DNA of 63,740 nt, taken from positions 1 through 63,740 of the forward strand of contig CAXBLG010000013.1 of assembly GCA_963976395.1 (NCBI GenBank), in the 5' to 3' direction. Under the pieces are notes generated by a model. The model saw only the letters and a program-made list of their open reading frames with translations, was not told the origin of the DNA and did no database searches. Below, piece by piece: positions 1 through 7,637 of this stretch. Position numbers and translations under genes: made by a program. Position 1 is the stretch's first letter. Every line of letters begins with the position of its first letter. The stretch is from UBA11612 sp963976395 (GTDB lineage Bacteria > Pseudomonadota > Alphaproteobacteria > Rhodospirillales > Rhodospirillaceae).

Positions 1-77
1 TGGTGTCCCCGGCGCGATTTGAACGCACGACCCCCAGATTAGGAATCTGGTGCTCTATCCGGCTGAGCTACGGGGAC
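1..77 (-). tRNA. tRNA-Arg (CCT anticodon)
   Basis: Read on the minus strand this folds as a complete cloverleaf. The acceptor arms GTCCCCG and CGGGGAC pair. The anticodon stem CCAGA/TCTGG encloses the loop TTCCTAA, giving anticodon CCT, which reads the rare Arg codon AGG. The T-arm contains GTTCAAAT. The CCA tail is encoded and ends at the window edge. It lies 63 bases downstream of the ridA-like gene on the same strand. The 3' flank lies outside the window, so I cannot say whether the gene is used as an integration site. Confidence 0.95.
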
Positions 78-140
78 ACGGCTCACCGCCACGCAATCGG
101 CGTTATAGCATGGCTTATTGCAGTCCGCGAAGGGGTGGAC

Positions 141-557
141 TCAAAGCGTCGTCATCGCGACCGCATCCGCACGTCTGGGCACACCGGCGATGGCGTCGAC
201 CTCTACTAAAATTTCCGGAAAGGCCAGGGCGGCAACGCCGATTAAGGCGCTTGCCGGAGGGCTCTCAAGATTCACGTAGCGGTCGCGCACCGCGCGGATC
301 GTCGGCAACATGTCTTGATGATAATCGCGCACATATATGGTGAGTCGCGCCACGTTGGAAAAATCTGCACCAGCTTCGCGCAAAGTGGCGGCCATGTTCT
401 CGAAGATCTGCTCAAGCTGGGTTGTAAGATCATCACCGACAATGCCGTCCGGTCCCAAAGGAATGTGGCCGGACAGAATTAGAAGATCGCCTCCGGGAAT
501 AAGCATCGCTTGTGAAATGCCGGGAATTTGAGGCCCCGGCGGATTGATCGCGCGCAT
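141..557 (-). CDS. RidA/YjgF-YER057c family protein
   Basis: This 138-residue protein matches the length and pattern of the Rid family, small trimeric proteins that hydrolyse reactive enamines and imines or related intermediates in the cytoplasm. Visible family features are the stretch LILSGHIPLGPDG near residues 27-39, the GADFSNVARLTIYVRD segment in the middle, and a C-terminal FPEILVEVDAIA strand. The usual catalytic Arg near the end of RidA proper is not obvious, so a divergent Rid subgroup is more likely than true RidA. The ATG at 557 follows a GGGAAA stretch. It is the third gene of a leftward cluster after hsp20 and the DUF1150 gene, and tRNA-Arg follows. Function beyond the family level is inference. 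Confidence 0.85.
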   Translation of the reverse strand: MRAINPPGPQIPGISQAMLIPGGDLLILSGHIPLGPDGIVGDDLTTQLEQIFENMAATLREAGADFSNVARLTIYVRDYHQDMLPTIRAVRDRYVNLESPPASALIGVAALAFPEILVEVDAIAGVPRRADAVAMTTL

Positions 558-580
558 GCTTGTTTCCCGAGGATGAGAGG

Positions 581-859
581 TTAGTGCACGTGCACCGGCT
601 CAAGATCGTGCTGCATCACCGCGCCCCAGGCTTGATCCAGATTCTCGGCCGCGCCCAACGGCACGCCGGAGGCACTGTGAATGGTCCATACGGACACATT
701 GTCCACGACCGAGCGGCGGATATAGGCCACCTGATTGAGTCCAAGCCGGGCCAAATCAACCGGGGTTGAGGCTAGCGGTGCGGACTGCGGGCCAAAATGT
801 CCTTCAACCATATCTTCGGTCATTTCGATTTCGTCCAAATTTTTTTCTTTGTCGGCCAT
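581..859 (-). CDS. DUF1150 family protein
   Basis: This is a 92-residue acidic-start protein of the DUF1150 family. It shows the family core 'LGLNQVAYIRR' followed by 'WTIHSASGVPLG' and a C-terminal 'MQHDLEPVHVH'. I know of no assigned biochemical function. The family is largely alphaproteobacterial and frequently sits beside small heat-shock genes, which is the arrangement here: the hsp20 gene lies directly upstream with a 77-base gap on the same strand. The start is set by an excellent ribosome-binding site, AAAGGAGG, eight bases before the ATG at 859. Expression together with hsp20 is likely, so a role in proteostasis is a reasonable but unproven guess. Confidence 0.85.
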   Translation of the reverse strand: MADKEKNLDEIEMTEDMVEGHFGPQSAPLASTPVDLARLGLNQVAYIRRSVVDNVSVWTIHSASGVPLGAAENLDQAWGAVMQHDLEPVHVH

Positions 860-936
860 TGTGATCCTCCTTTCGAGCGATCATTAAACAGTGCCCCAGT
901 TTTCAGCGGCAACTGCCAGAGTATTCAACCGCACCT

Positions 937-1398
937 CTACGCGTTCGGATTGACGTCGATGGTTTTCGGCGCAGGTTTCTTCTTGGCGGTGTTCTTAATC
1001 TCTATCTGAGTCACCTTCGGGTCCGGCGCAGGTCGTTCCAGATCGACATGCAGCAGACCATTGATAATTTCGGCGCCGTGCACTTCGATCCCTTCGGCGA
1101 GAACAAAGCTTCGCGTAAACTGCCGGGCTGCGATACCGCGATGCAGATAGATACGGTTGCAGTTTTCGTCCTGCTGCTTGCCGCGGATGACAAGTTGATT
1201 GTCTTCAACCGTCACGTTTAGATCGTCTTCGGCAAAGCCCGCGACTGCGAGCGTAATCCGCAGGCGGTGCTCGCCGGTTTGTTCGATATTGTAAGGAGGA
1301 TAGCCCTCGGCCGCAGTCTTGTTGACACGGTCCAGAACACGCTCGATATGGTCAAAGCCCAGCAGCAGCGGGCTTGAAAAAACCGAAACTCTAGTCAT
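937..1398 (-). CDS. Hsp20/alpha-crystallin small heat-shock protein
   Basis: This 153-residue cytoplasmic holdase chaperone binds unfolding proteins and keeps them refoldable. The alpha-crystallin domain runs from about residue 35 to 125, with YPPYNIEQ opening it, the strand LRITLAVAGF, and the conserved terminal motif 'GLLHVDLER' (the G-x-L family signature). The N-terminal stretch 'LLGFDHIERVLDRV' resembles the IbpA/HspA class of alphaproteobacteria. A short Lys- and Pro-rich tail follows and no clear I-x-I anchor is visible except possibly IEI. The ATG at 1398 follows GGAGGAG at good spacing. That ribosome-binding site can be sequestered in a hairpin, described separately. It is the first gene of the leftward hsp20-DUF1150-Rid cluster. 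Confidence 0.93.
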   Translation of the reverse strand: MTRVSVFSSPLLLGFDHIERVLDRVNKTAAEGYPPYNIEQTGEHRLRITLAVAGFAEDDLNVTVEDNQLVIRGKQQDENCNRIYLHRGIAARQFTRSFVLAEGIEVHGAEIINGLLHVDLERPAPDPKVTQIEIKNTAKKKPAPKTIDVNPNA

Positions 1399-1404
1399 CT
1401 GTCG

Positions 1405-1424
1405 TCTCCTCCAGCAGAGCGAGA
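1405..1424 (-). promoter_or_regulatory. candidate ROSE-like RNA thermometer over the hsp20 RBS
   Basis: In the leader immediately before hsp20 a 20-base segment can fold on itself. UCUC at one end pairs with GAGA, and a UCGCU element lies opposite the AGGA of the Shine-Dalgarno sequence with a G opposite a G. That matches the U(U/C)GCU-versus-AGGA rule known for ROSE elements of alphaproteobacterial small heat-shock genes. The short helix would open on heating. I see only this last hairpin clearly. The upstream hairpins usual in ROSE leaders are not obvious, so the call is tentative. Confidence 0.4.
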
Positions 1425-1605
1425 TCGTCGCGGCCCCATCCGGGCACCTTAAATTACGTGCACCGCCCGTTCATCCGGCGCGGTTTGTCCCTATTTATGT
1501 CGTATCAAAACCGTCCGGCGTCAAGTCCGCCCCGGCCGAAAACCCCGGCGAATCCCTTGCTCTCTGTCGGGAATCGGTTGATATGTGGGCTGGTTTTGCG
1601 GCCCA

Positions 1606-2664
1606 ATGGGACGGGCCGATAAAGGAGAACGCGCCATCGCTGCTTTGGAAAACACTGGAACCGGGCTTGGTCGGCGGAAAGTCAAGCCGGCCGACGACCG
1701 GCAGCTATTCCCGCCGGTCGATGCCTATGACAGCGGTGTACTCGACGTCGGTGCGCCGCATCGGCTTTATTGGGAGCAATCGGGTAATCCCAACGGCGTT
1801 CCGGTTATTTTTTTGCACGGCGGCCCAGGAGCGGGCACGGCGCCTGCATATCGCCGATTCTTTGATCCTGCTGCGTATCGCATCGTCCTGTTTGATCAGC
1901 GCGGGGCGGGACGTTCGACACCCGAGGCGGATCTTACCGACAACACCACCGCACATTTGGTGGCCGACGTTGAAGCGTTGCGTATGCATTTGGGTATCGA
2001 GCGCTGGACTGTCTTCGGCGGATCCTGGGGCTCGACCCTTGCGCTGGCCTACGGCCAAGCTCACCCTGACCGCTGCATCGGGTTTATCTTGCGCGGAATT
2101 TTTCTTTTCAGCGATGCAGAAATTGAATGGTTCATGGGCGGCGAAGGTCAGGGCATGGGCCGGTTTTTCCCCGAAGCCTATCGTTCGTTTTCACAGTTCA
2201 TACCAGCCACCGAACATGGCGATTTGCTCGGGGCCTATTATAAACGGCTGATAGATCCTGATTCCGCCGTTCATCGGCCTGCCGCCGCGGCTTGGTGCGC
2301 CTATGAAAACGCGTGCTCTCGTCTCATTCCGTTCGATTCGAAATCGGGCGGGAGCAAGGGAGTGGGTCAGTACTACAGCGGGGCTCTAGCCATGGCCCGC
2401 ATCGAGGCTCACTACATGATGAACAGTGGCTTTCTCGCACCGGGTCAATTGCTTAACGGTCTGAATGTGATCGAAAAACACCCTGCGGTTATCGTGCAGG
2501 GCCGCTACGATATGGTCTGCCCCATCGCCACCGCTGATCAGCTGGCGCGCGGGTGGCCGGGGGCTCAGTACCGCGTCGTTCCCGATGCGGGCCATTCTTC
2601 GATGGAACCCGGAATCCGCGCGGCGCTGGTAAAGGCGACCGAGGACTTCAAGCACTACCGCTAA
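1606..2664 (+). CDS. pip: prolyl aminopeptidase (proline iminopeptidase)
   Basis: This alpha/beta-hydrolase of peptidase family S33 removes N-terminal proline from peptides in the cytoplasm. It carries the family hallmark HGGPGAG (oxyanion region), the nucleophile motif GGSWGS, the acid in 'GRYDMVCP' and the His in 'DAGHSSMEP'. The match to the family begins at 'LFPPVDAYDSGVLDV', about 30 residues into the open frame. The start is unclear: ATG 1606 has no good ribosome-binding site, while a strong AAAGGAG at 1621-1627 sits eight bases before an in-frame ATC at 1636, so initiation may occur there or upstream at GTG 1585. It is a single gene, followed by hairpins and a terminator. Confidence 0.92.
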   Translation: MGRADKGERAIAALENTGTGLGRRKVKPADDRQLFPPVDAYDSGVLDVGAPHRLYWEQSGNPNGVPVIFLHGGPGAGTAPAYRRFFDPAAYRIVLFDQRGAGRSTPEADLTDNTTAHLVADVEALRMHLGIERWTVFGGSWGSTLALAYGQAHPDRCIGFILRGIFLFSDAEIEWFMGGEGQGMGRFFPEAYRSFSQFIPATEHGDLLGAYYKRLIDPDSAVHRPAAAAWCAYENACSRLIPFDSKSGGSKGVGQYYSGALAMARIEAHYMMNSGFLAPGQLLNGLNVIEKHPAVIVQGRYDMVCPIATADQLARGWPGAQYRVVPDAGHSSMEPGIRAALVKATEDFKHYR

Positions 2665-2712
2665 CAGCTGTTTTTGTAGTGAATAAGCAGCAGGACGCCA
2701 AATTCTGGCTCT

Positions 2713-2734
2713 GACCTGTCAGTTCAGACAGGTC
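2713..2734. repeat. perfect inverted repeat downstream of pip
   Basis: GACCTGTC and GACAGGTC (8-base arms, 6-base loop) form a perfect hairpin 48 bases after the pip stop. A second weaker copy of the same motif (ACCTG...CAGGT, 2747-2766) follows. There is no T-run, so this is not a standard terminator. It may stabilise the mRNA end or be an operator. Confidence 0.5.
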
Positions 2735-2860
2735 GGATTGCCCCGAACCTGTCAATTCTCGCAGGTCCGTGGTGCCGGGCCCCATGTCACAAAGTGTCCG
2801 TGTCGATGCCCACCGCGACGGGCGAGATACTGCTGACAAGTTCCATTTACCTAAGACTCA

Positions 2861-2891
2861 AACCCCGCCGGTGACGGCGGGGTTCTTTTTT
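2861..2891 (+). terminator. Rho-independent terminator
   Basis: A 10-base perfect stem, AACCCCGCCG/CGGCGGGGTT, with a GTGA tetraloop is followed by CTTTTTT. This is a textbook intrinsic terminator for rightward transcription. It isolates pip from the efflux genes that start just downstream. Confidence 0.9.
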
Positions 2892-2930
2892 GGGGCTTAA
2901 GGCCTCAAAAAGCATGGTTTTTTACAATAA

Positions 2931-2974
2931 GTTACATGTCCGCAATGGCTTCGCTGCAGTGCATTCGCTATAAG
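2931..2974 (+). promoter_or_regulatory. promoter of the first efflux unit (shared architecture P1)
   Basis: GTTACA (2931-2936), AATGGC (2944-2949) and a -10-like TATAAG (2969-2974) occur in the same order and at exactly the same spacing as in the promoter before the second adaptor gene (7503-7546). The AATGGC box overlaps the expected -35 position. The -10 lies 87 bases before the adaptor ATG. Identical geometry at two sites suggests a common regulator. Confidence 0.6.
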
Positions 2975-3060
2975 CTGGCCTATATGCACAACTTAAGGGT
3001 TCGGCTGGAGCAGCTTGCGTGTGCGGCGTGCCGCGAACCCAGGGACAATGGTTTCCGAAG

Positions 3061-4176
3061 ATGAATGTACCGAGAAAGGGTGTGGCCCTGGCGCTGACGG
3101 TGGTCGTGGCGGCCGTCGCGGCATGGTTCATTTTTATGACGGGGTCCGGCGGCGGACCGGGCGGCGGGTTTGGTCCCGGTGGGTCTCAGTCGGTTTATGT
3201 TGTTCCGGCGCGCTTAGAGACCTTTGCTGATCGCATTGAAGCCATTGGTACTTTGTCGGCCAATGAGTCGATCACCGTTACCGCCAAGGCCCAGGGCGTT
3301 ATTCGCTCGATCAATTTCGACGACGGCGCAATTGTGCGTGCAAACGAGCAAATCGTATCTATCGCCGCTGCCGAGGAAGATGCGCGGCTTAATGTTGAAC
3401 TCGCCAATTTGGAAGAACAACGCAAAACGCTGGACCGGATTGCGGACTTGGCGAAGTCGAACAACGTTTCGCAAGCACGCGTGGACGAGCAAATGGCTTT
3501 GGTCAAAAAAGCCGAGGCTAATGTGGCCGCAGCACGGGCGCGCGTCAGCGACTTTCGCATTTGGGCGCCGTTTTCGGGCGTACTCGGCACGCGTAAGGTG
3601 AGTCTTGGCGCGTTGGTTAATCCCGGCACGGTGATCACAACACTCGACGACATCTCGGTGGTGAAGCTCGACTTTGCTGTGCCGGAATCATTTTTATCCA
3701 GTTTGCGCCCCGGTCTCGATATTGAAGCGACTTCACAGACGTATCCAGGTGAAGTGTTCGTTGGCAAGGTCTCGTCGGTGGATAGCCGTGTAGACCCTGT
3801 CACGCGCTCGTTGGCTATTCGTGCCATCATTTCGAACGACGACGCGCGCCTTCGCCCGGGCATGTTGATGATCGTCGAATTGATCAAAGATCGCCGTGAG
3901 TCTCTGATCATTCCTGAGCAAGCCCTCATGCCGGACGGCACAAAACAATTTGTATACGTCGTGAACGGCGAGAATGTTGCCGAACGCAAAGAAATTATTA
4001 TCGGTACGCGCAGGCCCGGATTTGTCGAAGTCACCGGCGGTCTCGCCGAAGGCGATCTGATTGTGACCGAAGGCACCATGCAATTGCGGCCAGGCGCGAA
4101 CGTACGAGTCCTGACACCCGGCGATGCGGCAAAGAACGCGCCGCGCGCGGGTGAGCGTCAATCGCGACAGGGATAG
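3061..4176 (+). CDS. RND efflux periplasmic adaptor (MFP/HlyD type)
   Basis: This inner-membrane-anchored adaptor links an RND pump to an outer-membrane channel. A Lys/Arg-flanked hydrophobic segment at residues 8-24 anchors it and is followed by a Gly-rich linker. Then come the first half of the lipoyl domain (about 65-95), a coiled-coil hairpin rich in Glu/Arg/Ala (about 110-165, 'VELANLEEQRKTL'), the second lipoyl half with 'IWAPFSGVLGTRKVSLGALV', the beta-barrel domain and a membrane-proximal end. Of several in-frame starts I chose ATG 3061 because it places the positive MNVPRKG segment directly before the anchor; an earlier GTG lies at 3019. The pump gene follows after 36 bases. It is close in sequence to the second adaptor at 7638, indicating tandem duplication. 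Confidence 0.92.
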   Translation: MNVPRKGVALALTVVVAAVAAWFIFMTGSGGGPGGGFGPGGSQSVYVVPARLETFADRIEAIGTLSANESITVTAKAQGVIRSINFDDGAIVRANEQIVSIAAAEEDARLNVELANLEEQRKTLDRIADLAKSNNVSQARVDEQMALVKKAEANVAAARARVSDFRIWAPFSGVLGTRKVSLGALVNPGTVITTLDDISVVKLDFAVPESFLSSLRPGLDIEATSQTYPGEVFVGKVSSVDSRVDPVTRSLAIRAIISNDDARLRPGMLMIVELIKDRRESLIIPEQALMPDGTKQFVYVVNGENVAERKEIIIGTRRPGFVEVTGGLAEGDLIVTEGTMQLRPGANVRVLTPGDAAKNAPRAGERQSRQG

Positions 4177-4212
4177 GGGTGCGGCTGGGAAACCGGCACG
4201 CAGAAAACCGTC

Positions 4213-7200
4213 ATGCTGCTTTCGGACATTTCCATAAAAAGGCCGGTTGTTGCCATCGTCGCCAGCCTGCTTCTGTTGGTTTTCGGCACCTTTGCCATAT
4301 CCCAATTGCCGGTGCGCGAAACACCGGACATCGAAGAGCCCGTGGTCTCGGTCAGCGTCACCTACCGGGGGGCGTCTGCGGAAATCGTCGAGACCAAAAT
4401 CATCCAGATCATCGAAGAACAAATCAGCGGCATTGAAGGGGTCAAGTCGTTGTCTGCGTCCGCGCGTGATGGATCGGGCGGCGTCACCATCGAGTTCGAG
4501 AAAGGCCGTGATATCGACGCGGCGGCCAACGATGTGCGCGAGCAGGTCAGCCGCGCTGCCAGCCGGCTGCCGCCCGATGCCGAGGCGCCGATTATCCAAA
4601 AAGCGGACTCCAACTCGTCGCCGATCATGATCATGACGGTGTCTTCGTCCACCCGCACGCCTCTGGAAGTGTCAGATTACGTCGAACGTTATGTGCGCGA
4701 TCGTATCTCTTCCGTGGAGGGGGTCGCGTTTCCCATCATGTTCGGTTTTCGCAAACCTTCACTTCGAGTTTGGCTTGATCGCCGTGCGCTTGCGGCGCGC
4801 GGTTTGACGGTCGCCGATGTAGAGAGTGCGCTGCGGCGTGAAAATGTGGAACTGGGCGCGGGGCGACTGGAATCCACGCAGCGCGATTTTACGCTGCGCA
4901 CCGCCCGCAATTTTCAAACACCTGAAGATTTCGCACAGCTCGTCATTGCGCGCGGTGACAACGATTATTTGGTCCGCCTTGGTGAAGTGGCCGACGTCGA
5001 GGTGGGCGCCGAGAATCCGGATAGTGTTTTTATGAATCGTGGCCGAAACGCGGTCGGGTTTGGGTTGGTTAAACGCCCCGGGGCGTCATCGCTGGCGGTT
5101 ACTCAGGCGGTGACCGAAGAGATCGAGCGTATCAACGAGACCATGCCCGACGACCTCAGCATGGACATCGCTTACGATTTTTCCGAGTACATCTCTGAGT
5201 CCATGAATGAGGTTGCCATCGCCATGGCTGTTGCGGCGGTGCTGGTGGTGGGCATCATTTATTTGTTTTTGGGAACCGTTTCGGTCGCTGTGATTCCCGC
5301 GGTAACGGTGCCTGTGTCCCTTATATCCACGTTCATCGTTCTTTGGGGCCTCGGATTTTCCATCAATATTTTCACCTTCCTCGCACTGGTGCTTGCCATC
5401 GGTCTTGTGGTCGATGACGCCATCATCATGCTGGAAAATGTTCATCGGCGCATGAAGAGCGGCGAGCCGCCGTTACTCGCAGCCTATCGCGGCGCGCGTC
5501 AGGTGGGCATGGCGGTGTTGGCGACAACAATGGTTCTTGCGGCGGTGTTCGTGCCGGTCATGTTGATGCAAGGCACAGTCGGCAGTTTGTTCACCGAGTT
5601 TGCTGTGACTGTTGCGGCTGCGGTTATCTTCTCGATGTTTGTTGCGCTCACGCTTACGCCGGTCATGTGTGCAAAAATTTTACGGCCCGATCTCGACGAT
5701 AGTCCGGTCGCGCGCCGGGCTCAGGCCTTATTCGATGTGCTTAGGGACTTTTATCGCAAGTCTCTCATTATGGGACTCGACCGTCCGCGCCATGTCTTTG
5801 CGCTCTTTATCGCGATTATCGCGGTGACAATCGGACTTTTTACGCTCGTGCCTCAAGAGTTCACGCCTGTTGAAGATCGCGGTGCAATTTTCACGGTGAT
5901 CCGCGCGCCCGAAGGGTCCAGCATCGAATACACCAATGCGCAGGCGACCAAGGCTGCTGCAATCTTCCAGCGTTATGTCGAGGCGGGCGAGGCGTCAGGT
6001 CTCATGCAGATGGTGCCCTTCGGCGGACCGGGCGGCGGCGGATCCAACAATCAAGGCAACATCATCATGCATCTTGCGCCTTGGAAGGACCGCGATCGAA
6101 CCTCGGCGCAGATGATCCCCGAGATTATGGGTCAACTTCGCGATATTCCCGGCGCGCAGATCATTCCGACGCTCCCGCCCAGCGTTGGTCAAAATCCGTT
6201 CACCGGCGGCCTTCAGTTGGTACTCGGCGGCGACAGCTACGAAGAAATTCGGGGGTGGCGCGACATTATGTTCGGCGCGATGGCGAAGAACCCGGGCTTG
6301 GCAGGTCTTCGGTCCGATTATAACGAAACCAACCCGCAGATGCGTCTGCACACCGACAGCAACCGTGCGGCCGACCTTGGCGTCTCGACGGCCACAATCG
6401 GTCAGACGCTCCAGGTCATGCTCGGCTCGCGCAAGGTTACGACGTATCTGGACCGAGGCCGCGAATACGATGTTATTTTGCAAAGCCGGGATGAAGACCG
6501 ACAAACCCCGTCTGATATTTCCAATATAAATGTGCGGTCGGATACAACGGGTGCTCTGATTCCATTGTCGAGCTTTGTGACCATCGAAGAGCTGGCGGGA
6601 AGTAATTCACTCAACCGCTATAACCGTATGCGCTCCATCACTATCACGGCCAATGCTGTGCCCGGCTACCCGATGGGGGAAGCGGTCGCGGACATCGAGC
6701 AGATGGCGCGTGATTTGTTGCCGTCGCACGCTCGTATCGGCTGGCGCGGTGAAGCAGAAGAACTTAAAGAATCCGGTTCACAGATTTACCTGTCCTTCGG
6801 CCTCGCCTTGCTTGTCGTATTTCTGGTTCTCGCGGCGCAGTTTGAAAGCTTCATTCATCCGGTCGTCATCATGATGACCGTGCCGCTCGCCATGGCGGGT
6901 GCCATGGCCGGGTTGCTGATCGCGGGCCAAAGTTTCAACATCTATTCGCAAATCGGTGTGATCGTGCTCATTGGTCTTGCGGCCAAGAACGGAATTTTGA
7001 TTGTTGAATTTACCAATCAACTTCGTGATGCCGGTATGGAATTTCGCGAAGCCTTGGTCGAGGCCGCCACAATTCGCCTGCGTCCCATCATCATGACCGC
7101 TTTGGCCACTGTCATGGGTGCGGTGCCTTTGGTTGTTTCGGCGGGCGCCGGCTACGAAGGCCGCCGGGCCATCGGTGTTGTCATTGTATTCGGGGTATCC

Positions 7201-7374
7201 TTCGCCAGTTTCATTACCCTGCTGGTGGTGCCGACGTTCTATCAGCTCCTGGCCCGTAACACGGGCTCGCCGGGCCAATTGGCTGAGGAATTGAGCGAAT
7301 ACGAAAAGGCGTTTCCCAAGGGAAAAGCGGGTTCGGCCGAGGACGGCGCAACCGGACGGGCGCCTGCAGAGTAG
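4213..7374 (+). CDS. RND-family efflux pump permease (first)
   Basis: This 1053-residue inner-membrane proton/drug antiporter is of AcrB/MdtB type. It has the usual layout: TM1 at residues 10-30, a large periplasmic loop, a block of five TMs from about 330, a second loop, and a final TM block from about 855. Proton-relay residues are visible: D401 and D402 in GLVVDDAI, and K925 in GLAAKNGIL. The ATG at 4213 begins MLLSDISIKRPVVA, the start shared by all three pumps here. The C-terminus is hydrophilic and extended. It is co-transcribed with the adaptor upstream. Substrate cannot be read from the sequence. No TolC-type outer-membrane gene is in the window, so the pump must borrow one. Confidence 0.95.
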   Translation: MLLSDISIKRPVVAIVASLLLLVFGTFAISQLPVRETPDIEEPVVSVSVTYRGASAEIVETKIIQIIEEQISGIEGVKSLSASARDGSGGVTIEFEKGRDIDAAANDVREQVSRAASRLPPDAEAPIIQKADSNSSPIMIMTVSSSTRTPLEVSDYVERYVRDRISSVEGVAFPIMFGFRKPSLRVWLDRRALAARGLTVADVESALRRENVELGAGRLESTQRDFTLRTARNFQTPEDFAQLVIARGDNDYLVRLGEVADVEVGAENPDSVFMNRGRNAVGFGLVKRPGASSLAVTQAVTEEIERINETMPDDLSMDIAYDFSEYISESMNEVAIAMAVAAVLVVGIIYLFLGTVSVAVIPAVTVPVSLISTFIVLWGLGFSINIFTFLALVLAIGLVVDDAIIMLENVHRRMKSGEPPLLAAYRGARQVGMAVLATTMVLAAVFVPVMLMQGTVGSLFTEFAVTVAAAVIFSMFVALTLTPVMCAKILRPDLDDSPVARRAQALFDVLRDFYRKSLIMGLDRPRHVFALFIAIIAVTIGLFTLVPQEFTPVEDRGAIFTVIRAPEGSSIEYTNAQATKAAAIFQRYVEAGEASGLMQMVPFGGPGGGGSNNQGNIIMHLAPWKDRDRTSAQMIPEIMGQLRDIPGAQIIPTLPPSVGQNPFTGGLQLVLGGDSYEEIRGWRDIMFGAMAKNPGLAGLRSDYNETNPQMRLHTDSNRAADLGVSTATIGQTLQVMLGSRKVTTYLDRGREYDVILQSRDEDRQTPSDISNINVRSDTTGALIPLSSFVTIEELAGSNSLNRYNRMRSITITANAVPGYPMGEAVADIEQMARDLLPSHARIGWRGEAEELKESGSQIYLSFGLALLVVFLVLAAQFESFIHPVVIMMTVPLAMAGAMAGLLIAGQSFNIYSQIGVIVLIGLAAKNGILIVEFTNQLRDAGMEFREALVEAATIRLRPIIMTALATVMGAVPLVVSAGAGYEGRRAIGVVIVFGVSFASFITLLVVPTFYQLLARNTGSPGQLAEELSEYEKAFPKGKAGSAEDGATGRAPAE

Positions 7375-7502
7375 AGTTGAAACCCGCCCATTGGGCACGC
7401 TTTGCAAAATTGGCGGTCCCGCCGACGGATTTATAGATCCCGGTCCGTTAAACTGCATCAAGCCGCGCGGATTATTGCGAATTTATTTAGGTGTCACATA
7501 TA

Positions 7503-7546
7503 GTTACAAGCAGTTAATGGCAATGTAACCGTCTCCTGTGTATAAT
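7503..7546 (+). promoter_or_regulatory. promoter of the second efflux unit (shared architecture P2)
   Basis: GTTACA (7503-7508), AATGGC (7516-7521) and a perfect -10 TATAAT (7541-7546) have the same spacing as promoter P1: 13 bases between the first two motifs and 25 from the second to the -10. GTTACA is also inverted as TGTAAC at 7524-7529. The -10 is 92 bases before the adaptor ATG. The second unit therefore has its own promoter and is probably co-regulated with the first. The rest of the 260-base gap shows nothing else. Confidence 0.65.
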
Positions 7547-7637
7547 CCATTGACTGGCGTACCGTTTAAAGTGTGCCGGGCGCGGGGTTCGCTTAAGGGC
7601 GGTGATACCTAGCCAACAATTTTCTCGGTTCCGAATA

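Noticed and set aside
1..77. tRNA-Arg as the attachment site of an integrated island
   Set aside because: The 3' end of the tRNA is at the window edge, so any repeat of it would lie on the unseen side. No integrase lies on the visible side.
1399..1530. Sigma-32 heat-shock promoter before hsp20
   Set aside because: I looked for CTTGAA and CCCATnT-like boxes with 13-14 base spacing on the minus strand and found no acceptable pair.
2648..2839. 63-codon minus-strand frame after pip
   Set aside because: It overlaps the hairpins downstream of pip, has low-complexity repeats from those hairpins, and no family.
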